DNA of 64,000 bases from Lachnospiraceae bacterium JLR.KK002 (lineage in GTDB: Bacteria > Bacillota > Clostridia > Lachnospirales > Lachnospiraceae), in contig JAYMNP010000001.1 in the NCBI GenBank assembly GCA_036941025.1, positions 1,882,501-1,946,500 on the forward strand, given 5' to 3'. Of the stretch, positions 30,583 to 39,190 are shown in pieces. The notes beneath the pieces are model-generated. The model was not told the origin of the DNA. It worked only from the letters and a program-made list of their open reading frames with translations, and ran no database searches. The translations under genes and the position numbers were made by a program. The stretch's first letter is position 1; each line of letters begins with the position of its first letter.

Positions 30583-31872
30583 ATGAACTATTTTGACAAT
30601 ATATCTTATATGATCAGCCATTTATTTTTAATGAGTTTTATTTATCTCTTTATCACCCACCGCTATTCCGCAAGGGTAACCAGGCTGATATGCCTGTCTT
30701 CTTTTCTGCTTCTGAGTTTTACCGATGTAATCAAGTTAAACATATTTCCGAACAGTGATACATGCTATTTCCTTGTTACTGTCCTGCAAATCTTTATCAC
30801 ACAGCTCACAGGTATTTTTATATCCAGCAAAAGAAACAGCAAAGTTCTCTTTATAGGCCTGAGCGCTTCCAATTACACCATCATTGGCAGTGTCCTGGCC
30901 CCTATTATGCTGATTAATACCCGCAGCATGGTCCTTGCTCTGGCAGCCAATTTTGCAATCCATTTCGTTATCCTTTACATCCTGTATAAAAGCCTCCGGA
31001 ACATATGGCTCAGACAATATGAAAACGAATATATCAAGGGCTGGCCGGAACTGTGCCTGATACCTGCTCTCTTTTACTGCAGCTTTTCCTGTATTGCTTT
31101 TTTTCCTTATACCCTTTACGATAATCCCCAGAACATTCCGGGTATTCTGTGCATGATGCTCACCATGTGCGTATCTTATGTGGTGGTGCTGAGATATATT
31201 GAGAGTGACTCCAACAGAAAGGATATCTACTATAAAAATGTACTGTTCGAAACTTATATCAGGGGTCTGGAAAATCAGTATTATATGGTAGAAAAGTCAG
31301 AAAAGAAACTCAGAATCCTGCGCCACGACATGCGCCACTATTCCAGGCTGATTCATCAGCTTCTGAGCCAGGGAGAATACGAGGAAATTGACAAAATCAT
31401 GGCCCATATCAATGATGTCATGGACGAGAGCAAAGTGACAAAGTACTGCAAAAACCTGATTGTCAACGCCATTATCTCTGAAATGATAAAGTGGACGGAT
31501 AAATTCGGAATTACAGTAACGCTGGATCTTATGGTTCCGGAAAAAATTCCGGTCAACCATTACGAATTTACAGCGGTGATTGCCAACCTGTTTGAAAATG
31601 CCATAAGCTGTGTGAAAGATTATGAGGAAGCACACCGGTACATAGAAATGAAAGTCCACTGTACGGAAGATCATCTGCTGATTCAGGTAAAAAATGAGTG
31701 CCATGACGCCCTTACCTTCGATACCCAAACCGGCCTTCCCAAAAGCGAAAAAGGCGTAAATCACGGTCTGGGTATGCAGAGTGTGCTGGCGTTCTCCGAA
31801 AAAACAGGAGGTACCATCGACTGCTTCTGTGAAAATAACTTATTTCAGATTATACTGTTTGCAAAGTTCTGA
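30583..31872 (+). CDS. GHKL sensor histidine kinase (AgrC-like)
   Basis: A 429-residue membrane kinase. The N-terminal half has about six hydrophobic helices (LFLMSFIYLFITH, LICLSSFLLLSFTDV, TVLQIFITQLTGIFI, VLALAANFAIHFVILYIL, FYCSFSCIAFFPYTLY, LCMMLTMCVSYVVVLRYI). A dimerisation segment carries the phospho-accepting His in RILRHDMRHYSRL (about residue 248). The GHKL ATPase domain has the N-box NLFENAISCV and the G-box GVNHGLGMQSVLAF. The DHp sequence HDMRHY is typical of HPK10/AgrC-type kinases that pair with LytTR regulators. The start has an AAGGTAA box nine bases after the regulator stop. A strong bidirectional terminator follows at 31999-32040. Ligand unknown. Confidence 0.92.
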   Translation: MNYFDNISYMISHLFLMSFIYLFITHRYSARVTRLICLSSFLLLSFTDVIKLNIFPNSDTCYFLVTVLQIFITQLTGIFISSKRNSKVLFIGLSASNYTIIGSVLAPIMLINTRSMVLALAANFAIHFVILYILYKSLRNIWLRQYENEYIKGWPELCLIPALFYCSFSCIAFFPYTLYDNPQNIPGILCMMLTMCVSYVVVLRYIESDSNRKDIYYKNVLFETYIRGLENQYYMVEKSEKKLRILRHDMRHYSRLIHQLLSQGEYEEIDKIMAHINDVMDESKVTKYCKNLIVNAIISEMIKWTDKFGITVTLDLMVPEKIPVNHYEFTAVIANLFENAISCVKDYEEAHRYIEMKVHCTEDHLLIQVKNECHDALTFDTQTGLPKSEKGVNHGLGMQSVLAFSEKTGGTIDCFCENNLFQIILFAKF

Positions 31873-31998
31873 TGTTCCGTTCATTTCTATTCTGAAGTTT
31901 TCTGCTGCCTTATCCGCCTCTCAGAAACCGGACTACCTGCCTGTTTGCCGCTCCAGCGCAAGCCCAATCAGGCGGTCCGTATCATCGGCCATAAAGAA

Positions 31999-32040
31999 AA
32001 GAATACCCCTTTCACGCCAGTACGTGAAAGGGGTATTCTT
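31999..32040. terminator. Bidirectional terminator between the GHKL kinase and PFOR
   Basis: A perfect 18-bp stem, AAGAATACCCCTTTCACG (31999-32016) with its complement at 32023-32040 and a 6-base loop. The minus strand continues TTCTTTTCTTT, suiting the highly expressed oxidoreductase gene ending at 32056. The 125 bases between the kinase stop and this hairpin hold no supportable gene. Confidence 0.85.
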
Positions 32041-32055
32041 ACAGACGATTTCGTC

Positions 32056-35000
32056 TTATTTCTCACCGTATAAAGTGATTAATTTATTCAGATATTCATA
32101 ACGCTCTTTTGCATGTTTCTCAGATACGGCAAACAGTTCTTCTGCTCTTTCCGGATTGAATCTTGCAAGGGCATTGTAACGAACTTCTCCGTTCAGGAAT
32201 GCCTTGTAATCTCCGGTAGGTGCTTTGCTGTCCAGGGAGAATGCTGCTTTTCCTTCTTCCTTCAATGCAGGATTGAAACGGAAGTTATGCCAGTAACCGG
32301 CTTCTACAGCGTTCTTTTCTTCGGTCTGAGCCTTGCTCATACCAACCTTGATACCATGGTTGATACATGGAGCGTAAGCGATGATCAGAGACGGTCCCGG
32401 ATATGCTTCTGCTTCTGCCAGAGCTTTGATACACTGATTGTAGTCAGCGCCCATGGCAATCTGTGCAACATATACATAGCCGTAGCTCATTGCGATGGAA
32501 GCAAGGTCTTTCTTCTTCACTTCTTTTCCGCCTGCTGCGAACTGTGCAATTGCTCCGGTAGGTGTAGCCTTGGAGGACTGTCCGCCTGTGTTGGAGTAAA
32601 CTTCCGTATCGAATACCATTACGTTGATATCCTGTCCGCTTGCCAGAACATGGTCAACGCCGCCGAATCCGATATCGTATGCCCATCCGTCACCGCCGAA
32701 GATCCACTGGGATTTCTTAGCCAGGAAATCTTTCTCAGCCAGGATTTCTTTGGAAGCGTCGCATCCACATGCTTCTAAAGCTGCAACTAATTTATCTGTA
32801 GCTGTTCCGTTTACAGCGCCGATTCCGTAAGTGTCAAGCCACTCTTTTCCTGCTGCTGCAACGTCTGCATTCTTGCCTTCTGCTACCAGTGCTTCTACTT
32901 TTGTTTTCAGTTTCTCTCTGATTGCCTTCTGAGCCAGCAGCATACCATAGCCGAACTCTGCAGCATCTTCGAATAAGGAATTGGACCATGCGGGACCATG
33001 TCCTTTTTCATTTACGGTATAAGGTGTGGACGGTGAAGAGTTACCCCAGATAGAAGAACATCCGGTTGCATTTGCAATATACATTCTGTCACCGAACAGC
33101 TGTGTAATCAGTTTTGCATAAGGTGTCTCGCCGCATCCGCCACAGGCTCCGGAGAACTCAAGCAACGGCTGTTTGAACTGAGAACCTTTTACGGTATTCT
33201 CTTTGAATTTCTCAACTACATCCACTTTCTTCTCTGTGGTCAGACCATAATCGAAGAATGCCTGCTCTCCAACGTTTGCTTCGCAGTTCTGCATGGTAAG
33301 CGCTTTCTCGCCCTTCTTGCCAGGACATACGTTTGCACAGGAGCCGCATCCGGTACAGTCAAGTGCGGAAATGGTCATGCTGAACTTGTACTCCGGCATT
33401 CCTGTCATAGGAAGTGTCTGCATTCCTTCCGGAGCGTTGGAAGCCTCTGCTTCTGTCAGAGCTACCGGACGGATAACTGCGTGAGGACATACATAGGAGC
33501 AGATATTACACTGGATACAGTTTTCCGGATTCCATACAGGAACATCAACAGCGATACCGCGCTTCTCGTATGCAGCGGAACCGGAAGGAGTCTGTCCGTT
33601 TTCGTATTTCTTAACAACGGATACGGGAATCTTATTACCTTCCTGTCCGTTTACCGGAATCTGAATCTCGTTTACGAAATCAACAACATCTTTTCTGTCT
33701 CCGGTTGCAACTTTTGCAAAGCTCTCATCCTGAGCGTCTTTCCAGCCTGCAGGTACGTCAATCTTAACAACTCCGGTTGCTCCGGCGTCGATTGCATCGT
33801 AGTTCATCTGTACGATCTTGTCGCCCTTCTTGCCGTAGGTTGCCTTTGCAGCAGCCTTCATCAGCTCAATGGCTCTTTCTTCCGGAATAATAGCTGCCAG
33901 TTTGAAGAATGCGGACTGAAGCACGGTGTTGATACGTCCGCCAAGTCCGATTTCCTTACCAATCTTAATACCGTCGATGGTATAGAACTGGATATCGTTT
34001 TCCGCAATGTATCTCTTAACCTGTCCAGGCAGATGGTTTTCCAGTTCTTCCGGAGTCCAGGAGCAGTTCAGAAGGAATGTTCCGCCCGGTACCAGTTCCT
34101 GAACCATGTTGTACTTGCGTACATAGGAAGGATTATGACATGCCACGAAGTTCGCCTGTTTGATCAGGTAAGTAGATTTGATTGCTTTCTTACCGAAACG
34201 CAGGTGGGACATGGTAACGCCGCCGGACTTCTTGGAATCATAATCAAAGTATGCCTGAGCGAACATGTCTGTGTTGTCACCGATAATCTTGATGGAGTTC
34301 TTGTTTGCTCCAACCGTACCGTCTGCGCCCAGACCCCAGAACTTACAGTTGATAGTTCCTTCCGGTGTGGTTACCGGGTCTTCTTTTACTTCCAGAGAAA
34401 GGTTGGTTACATCATCATAGATACCTATGGTGAATCTTTCTTTCTCAGTATTGTTGTATACAGCGATAATCTGTCCGGGTGTGGTATCTTTGGAGCCTAA
34501 TCCGTAACGTCCGCTTGTAATCTTAACAGCGTCGAACTTGCTTCCCTTTAATGCTGCTACCACATCCAGATATAACGGCTCGCCAAGGGAGCCAGGCTCT
34601 TTGGTTCTGTCTAATACAGCAATAGTCTTAACGGTATCAGGAATTGCTGCAATCAATGCTTCTTTGCTGAACGGACGATACAGACGTACTTTTACAACGC
34701 CCACTTTCTCGCCTTTTGCCATTAAGTAGTCAATGGTCTCGTCAATGGTGTCGCATACGGAACCCATAGCAATGATGATTCTGTCTGCATCAGCAGCTCC
34801 GTAGTAGTTGAACAGTTTGTAATCTGTTCCAATCTTTTCATTTACCTTGTCCATGTATTTCTGTACGATTGCCGGCAATGCATCGTAGGTGGAGTTACAG
34901 GACTCTCTGGTCTGGAAGAAAATATCCGGGTTCTGTGCGGAACCGTCCTGACGGGGATGATTCGGATTCAGCGCATTCTTACGGAATGCGTCGATTGCGT

Positions 35001-35592
35001 CCATATCCACCATGTCTTTCAGGTCTTCATAATCCCATGTTTCAATTTTCTGAATCTCGTGGGAAGTACGGAATCCATCAAAGAAATTGATGAAAGGAAG
35101 ATGTCCTTCCAGTCCGGCACAGTGTGCAACCGGAGTCAGGTCCATAACTTCCTGTACGGAAGATTCGCAGAGCATTGCCGCACCGGTCTGACGGCAGGCA
35201 TATACGTCAGAATGATCACCGAAAATGTTCAGTGCATGAGTTGCCACACAGCGGGCAGATACGTTAAATACGCCCGGAAGCCCCTCACCTGCAATTTTGT
35301 ACAGATTGGGAATCATCAGTAACAGTCCCTGAGATGCAGTATAAGTAGTGGTCAGAGCACCTGCTGCCAGTGAACCGTGTACCGTACCTGCTGCTCCGGC
35401 TTCAGACTGCATTTCTGTTACCTGAACAGTCTGTCCGAAAATGTTCTTTCTTCCCTGTGTTGCCCATTCATCGGTAGCTTCTGCCATAACAGAAGACGGT
35501 GTGATTGGGTAGATGGCTGCAACATCTGTATATGCATAAGAAGCATGAGCTGCTGCATGGTTACCATCCATGGTTTTCATAGATCTTTTCAT
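32056..35592 (-). CDS. nifJ: Pyruvate:ferredoxin (flavodoxin) oxidoreductase
   Basis: An 1178-residue single-chain PFOR that converts pyruvate and CoA to acetyl-CoA, CO2 and reduced ferredoxin, the central step of anaerobic energy metabolism. The N-terminal domain has MDGNHAAAHASYAYTDVAAIYPITPSS. A ferredoxin-like insert carries two 4Fe-4S motifs (CIQCNICSYVCPHAV and CTGCGSCANVCPG, about residues 690-760). The C-terminal TPP domain has CGGCGETPYAKLITQLFG, ANATGCSSIWG and GDGWAYDIGFGGVDH. Length equals the fused archetype (about 1175). Codon usage looks strongly biased, as expected for an abundant enzyme. The start has AGGAGG; a promoter lies at 35734-35762 with a leader of about 135 bases. 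Confidence 0.97.
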   Translation of the reverse strand: MKRSMKTMDGNHAAAHASYAYTDVAAIYPITPSSVMAEATDEWATQGRKNIFGQTVQVTEMQSEAGAAGTVHGSLAAGALTTTYTASQGLLLMIPNLYKIAGEGLPGVFNVSARCVATHALNIFGDHSDVYACRQTGAAMLCESSVQEVMDLTPVAHCAGLEGHLPFINFFDGFRTSHEIQKIETWDYEDLKDMVDMDAIDAFRKNALNPNHPRQDGSAQNPDIFFQTRESCNSTYDALPAIVQKYMDKVNEKIGTDYKLFNYYGAADADRIIIAMGSVCDTIDETIDYLMAKGEKVGVVKVRLYRPFSKEALIAAIPDTVKTIAVLDRTKEPGSLGEPLYLDVVAALKGSKFDAVKITSGRYGLGSKDTTPGQIIAVYNNTEKERFTIGIYDDVTNLSLEVKEDPVTTPEGTINCKFWGLGADGTVGANKNSIKIIGDNTDMFAQAYFDYDSKKSGGVTMSHLRFGKKAIKSTYLIKQANFVACHNPSYVRKYNMVQELVPGGTFLLNCSWTPEELENHLPGQVKRYIAENDIQFYTIDGIKIGKEIGLGGRINTVLQSAFFKLAAIIPEERAIELMKAAAKATYGKKGDKIVQMNYDAIDAGATGVVKIDVPAGWKDAQDESFAKVATGDRKDVVDFVNEIQIPVNGQEGNKIPVSVVKKYENGQTPSGSAAYEKRGIAVDVPVWNPENCIQCNICSYVCPHAVIRPVALTEAEASNAPEGMQTLPMTGMPEYKFSMTISALDCTGCGSCANVCPGKKGEKALTMQNCEANVGEQAFFDYGLTTEKKVDVVEKFKENTVKGSQFKQPLLEFSGACGGCGETPYAKLITQLFGDRMYIANATGCSSIWGNSSPSTPYTVNEKGHGPAWSNSLFEDAAEFGYGMLLAQKAIREKLKTKVEALVAEGKNADVAAAGKEWLDTYGIGAVNGTATDKLVAALEACGCDASKEILAEKDFLAKKSQWIFGGDGWAYDIGFGGVDHVLASGQDINVMVFDTEVYSNTGGQSSKATPTGAIAQFAAGGKEVKKKDLASIAMSYGYVYVAQIAMGADYNQCIKALAEAEAYPGPSLIIAYAPCINHGIKVGMSKAQTEEKNAVEAGYWHNFRFNPALKEEGKAAFSLDSKAPTGDYKAFLNGEVRYNALARFNPERAEELFAVSEKHAKERYEYLNKLITLYGEK

Positions 35593-35733
35593 TACATTTT
35601 TCCTCCTGCCTGAATTTAATGTAACATCTTCATTGTTACAATTTAACCTGCTGCTGCCCGTCCGGTGACTCTGCCGCCTTCTTCCGCTGATACCCGGAAA
35701 ATCCGGCCGGACAATAACAGATTCTTCCTTTAT

Positions 35734-35762
35734 ACTATAATAATTGTGACTGAAAAAATCAA
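35734..35762 (-). promoter_or_regulatory. Promoter of the PFOR gene
   Basis: Minus strand TTGATT (35762-35757), 17-base spacer, TATAGT (35739-35734). The leader of about 135 bases contains CCGG/CCGG and TGTAAC/GTTACA hairpins, the latter ending close to the AGGAGG box of the gene. Confidence 0.6.
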
Positions 35763-35773
35763 TAGTTTTTCGC

Positions 35774-38700
35774 TTATTTCATGTATTTTTCCTGAAACAC
35801 CTCAATGGGCAGAGGCCGGTCAAACAAAAAGCCCTGGCCGTAGCGGAAACCGCAGTCCACCAGGAACTCCCGCTGCTCTTCCGTCTCGATTCCCTCAAAA
35901 ATCACTTCCTCCTTGACGCTCTCAATTAATCTGCCCACATTCTGTATAAATTCTCTGGCATTTTCACGGGTTCCCTGATTCAGAAAGCTCCGGTCAATCT
36001 TCACAATATCTGCCGGAATATCGAGGAGCATCCCCAGGGAGGAATACCCTGTCCCGAAATCGTCGATAGCCACCCGGAATCCTGCCTGGCGCAATTGCTG
36101 CACTTCTATTTTCACCAGATCATACCCCGCCACAAACAGGCTTTCCGTTATTTCAATTTCAATATATCCGGGTTCAATCCGGTAGGCTCTTGTCAGTGAC
36201 AGAATCCGCTGGTAAATCCCGTCCTTTTCAAAATGGCTCCTGGAAAAATTCACGGAAATTACCGGTGGTTCTTTCCCGGCTTCCAGCCAGCTGCGCATAT
36301 AAATCAGCACCTGCTCATACACATAAAAATCCAGCTCCACAATGTATCCTGTTTTCTCCAGCAGGGGAATAAACTGGCCGGGCGGCTCAATCCTTCCGTT
36401 TTCCTTCTTCCAGCGCACCAGCGCTTCTCCGCCGGAAAGAACAAACTGGGAAAGATAAAATTTGGGCTGCACATACACCTGAAAGCCCCCTTTATCCAGA
36501 CTTCCCTGAAATTCCGCCAGAATTCGCTTCTCTTCCTCCCGCTGGCTGCGCATTTTGCTCTCATACACTTTGCAGAAGGCATTGTGGTTGCCCTTAATGC
36601 TTTTTCTGGTAAGATTGGCATTTTCAATGGCCATGTCCAGATTCTCATCCCTGCTCTCCATAAAGTAAATGCCTGTGGTCAGCCTGACATTGCAGGAAGG
36701 ATAGAATTCCTTCTGGCGCCTGGTAAAATTCAGGCTGATTTTCACAATATTCTGCATAATGGATTCCCGGTCCGTGTCCCACAGAAAGGTAATAAACAAA
36801 TCAGAATACAGCCGGCAGGAAACCATCCGCCCGTCCTTCTGAATCATGGCTGCAAAATCTTTCAGAATTCCGTTTCCCGCCTCATGGCCGAAATTATCAT
36901 TCAAATAGGAAAAATCATTGATATCCGTATAAACTATGGCATACTGCCTGTGCTCCTGCCAGTTCTCCAGTTCCTGCTGCACCCGGCTTTTAAAGGCGTC
37001 CTCCACATACAGACCCGTCAGCAGGTCCCGCTTCTTCAGACGCAGAATAGCTTTCTGATCCTCTTCTCTCTGCACCCGCAGAGCCACGAATACGGAAATC
37101 ATCCGGGACAGTTCCAGAAATGTCTCTTTCTCAAAATCTGTCCAGAGCCTGGGTTTTTCCATATCACAGAAAGACACATACCCTTCTCCCAGTTCAAACC
37201 AGGAGAAGCTGCAGTTTACCAGCGCCCGCATTCTGCGCTCCCGGAATACCGCCTTATCGGATTCCGTAACCTTATCGTCCCCCTGGCAGTCGTTAATGTA
37301 AGACAGGCCCCACTCGTCAAATCCTGCAAAAAAGCCATCCCAGTTCTCATATCTGTCTACAAACTGAGGCCTGGTCAGGATTCCGTTCTCTCTGGTCCAG
37401 CAATTGGTCTGCACCAGTTCCTTCCTCTCTTTGTTGCATTCCAGTACTGACACCATGTCCAGATCGTACTGTCTTCCGATCCGCTCCATCAGCAGATTCA
37501 GGGAATCGTTCACATCCCTGGCATGGGAGAGCAGGGTAAAGGCCTCGGATATAAAATCCATGTCCTGTATCTGCCCCGCCCTGTACTGGCCGCTTCCCGA
37601 CTCTATCTTCGTCACTTTTCTGGTCTTCCACAGGGGATCTGCAATTTCTGCCAGGCGGTACTGGTTCTTCCCTGCTTCCTTTGCCTGGTACATGGCCATA
37701 TCCGCCTTGGAAAACAGGGACGCATAGCTTTCCTTCACCGTTCCGTAAATGGCTACTCCCACACTGCAGCTTATCTCCACTTTTTCCTCGTGTCTGCCGT
37801 GATAAGTCTGCCGCACCAGCTCACAGATACTCCCGGCCTTGTTTTTCGCCTGAAAAGAATCGGTGTGTTTCATAAGCACCAGAAATTCATCTCCGCCAAT
37901 CCTTCCGATAATATCTGTCCCCCGGAACAGGCTCTGTATTTTCTTCCCGATATTTACCAGCACATTATCTCCGAACAGATGGCCCAGCGTATCGTTTACA
38001 TATTTAAAATTGTCCACGTCCACCAGAAACAGCGCATGGGTACCGTTGGGATTGCTCCTTAAAAATGACTCGATTTCTGCTTTTGCAGCCGCCCGGTTCA
38101 GCAGGCCGATTAAATCATCGCGTTTCAGACGCTGCGCCATTTCATCCTGCTGCAGCCGCTCTCTGGTAACATCTTCCGTCCTGCCCAGAATACGCACAAT
38201 ACGTCCTCCCACGCCCCGGATACTCTTATAGCAGGTTCTGTGCCAGGCATATACCGGCTGCTCTCCGTCTCCGGCAATATTCACCCGGTATTCCAGCACT
38301 CCGTGTTCTTCCTGCTCCGAAGCCCGGTCCAGCACTTTGAAAAACTGCTCGCAGTCCTCCCGGTGCAGCACCTTCTCCAGAATAGTCCTGGGTACACTGT
38401 AATCCTTCCCGTTCCGGTCTGCCAGTATAACATTGGAACGGGCGGAAATAAACATGGTTTCATTTTTTACATCGTATTCAAAGGGAAATTCCTGGTTGAT
38501 TTCCTCCATCAGCTTGTACCGCTCCGTCTGGAGGTGCAGTTCTTCCTCCATCCGTTTCCGGCTGTGGATATCCCAGATTGCTACAAGAAAATAAGGTATG
38601 TTGTTCTCATAATAAAACAGGCGGACTTTCAGTGCCAGCCAGCGTTTTTTCCCGGCTTTGTCACAGAAGCGCACCTCGCACTGCCCCACCCTGTCGCTGT

Positions 38701-38974
38701 CCGTTGCGTCTTTCATGATTTCTCTCAGGCACTCTCTGTCCTCCTGGTACAGAACATCGGAAAAATTCCCCTCCATTGCCTGTATTTCTTCCTGCGTATA
38801 GCCTGCCGCATGAAAAAATTCTTCATTGCCGTTCACCAGTTCCCGGCAGTCAAAGCCCCGGATAACTGCACAGCCCGCAGGCATTTTCTGCACGGTCCGG
38901 TCAGACATTTTATCGGTTTCCCCCGCTCCGGCCTGCTGCGCCGGACATGTTTCTCTGATTTCCTGTTTGTCCAT
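35774..38974 (-). CDS. PAS-GGDEF-GAF-like-GGDEF-EAL cyclic di-GMP protein
   Basis: 1066 residues, no membrane helices. It begins with two PAS-like regions (NGNEEFFHAAGYTQEEI; a second around MFISARSNVIL), then a GGDEF domain with intact GRIGGDEFLVLMK and VDVDNFKYVNDTLGHLFGD. A GAF-like segment (about 470-640) is followed by a second GGDEF-like domain whose motif is lost (the site reads LYSDLFITF) although IVYTDINDFSYLNDNFGHEAG remains. A C-terminal EAL phosphodiesterase domain has GGEALVRW, ISVNFSR, IEIEITES and DDFGTGYSSLGML with KIDRSFL, which looks catalytically complete. It could both make and degrade cyclic di-GMP. It stands alone, and its stop lies 12 bases before the PFOR promoter. Confidence 0.92.
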   Translation of the reverse strand: MDKQEIRETCPAQQAGAGETDKMSDRTVQKMPAGCAVIRGFDCRELVNGNEEFFHAAGYTQEEIQAMEGNFSDVLYQEDRECLREIMKDATDSDRVGQCEVRFCDKAGKKRWLALKVRLFYYENNIPYFLVAIWDIHSRKRMEEELHLQTERYKLMEEINQEFPFEYDVKNETMFISARSNVILADRNGKDYSVPRTILEKVLHREDCEQFFKVLDRASEQEEHGVLEYRVNIAGDGEQPVYAWHRTCYKSIRGVGGRIVRILGRTEDVTRERLQQDEMAQRLKRDDLIGLLNRAAAKAEIESFLRSNPNGTHALFLVDVDNFKYVNDTLGHLFGDNVLVNIGKKIQSLFRGTDIIGRIGGDEFLVLMKHTDSFQAKNKAGSICELVRQTYHGRHEEKVEISCSVGVAIYGTVKESYASLFSKADMAMYQAKEAGKNQYRLAEIADPLWKTRKVTKIESGSGQYRAGQIQDMDFISEAFTLLSHARDVNDSLNLLMERIGRQYDLDMVSVLECNKERKELVQTNCWTRENGILTRPQFVDRYENWDGFFAGFDEWGLSYINDCQGDDKVTESDKAVFRERRMRALVNCSFSWFELGEGYVSFCDMEKPRLWTDFEKETFLELSRMISVFVALRVQREEDQKAILRLKKRDLLTGLYVEDAFKSRVQQELENWQEHRQYAIVYTDINDFSYLNDNFGHEAGNGILKDFAAMIQKDGRMVSCRLYSDLFITFLWDTDRESIMQNIVKISLNFTRRQKEFYPSCNVRLTTGIYFMESRDENLDMAIENANLTRKSIKGNHNAFCKVYESKMRSQREEEKRILAEFQGSLDKGGFQVYVQPKFYLSQFVLSGGEALVRWKKENGRIEPPGQFIPLLEKTGYIVELDFYVYEQVLIYMRSWLEAGKEPPVISVNFSRSHFEKDGIYQRILSLTRAYRIEPGYIEIEITESLFVAGYDLVKIEVQQLRQAGFRVAIDDFGTGYSSLGMLLDIPADIVKIDRSFLNQGTRENAREFIQNVGRLIESVKEEVIFEGIETEEQREFLVDCGFRYGQGFLFDRPLPIEVFQEKYMK

Positions 38975-39077
38975 AAAAGCATTCCCCGTTTCATTCTTTT
39001 ATGTGGCTTTGTTTTAAAATGAAAATTTCATTATTTTCAATCATACCAAATATTTCCCTTATTTTCAATTGTTTTCC

Positions 39078-39105
39078 TTGAAAATACAGGGATTTTATGT
39101 ATAAT
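39078..39105 (+). promoter_or_regulatory. SigA-type promoter of the ABC-F gene
   Basis: TTGAAA (39078-39083), 16-base spacer and TATAAT (39100-39105), giving a leader of about 80 bases with a small TATC/GATA palindrome. Some ABC-F resistance genes have attenuator leaders, but no leader peptide was found here. Confidence 0.75.
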
Positions 39106-39190
39106 AGTTACTGTCTGCTCCATAAGAGAAAATATGGGCGTATCATAATACGATAAAGAACAGAAAATTCAGAAAAACGAGGATTTTAAT

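Noticed and set aside
31933..31992. Minus-strand 19-codon frame reading MADDTDRLIGLALERQTGR between the GHKL kinase and PFOR
   Set aside because: It looks like protein sequence and could be the remnant of a decayed gene, but it has no ribosome-binding site, directly follows the PFOR terminator and is too short to support.
33481..34500. Plus-strand open frame of 339 codons opposite PFOR
   Set aside because: It lies wholly antisense to a very well conserved, codon-biased gene; cysteine- and serine-rich composition is typical of antisense frames.
36233..37450. Plus-strand open frame of 405 codons opposite the GGDEF/EAL protein
   Set aside because: The minus-strand reading has complete catalytic motifs; the plus-strand frame shows no domain and no start signal.
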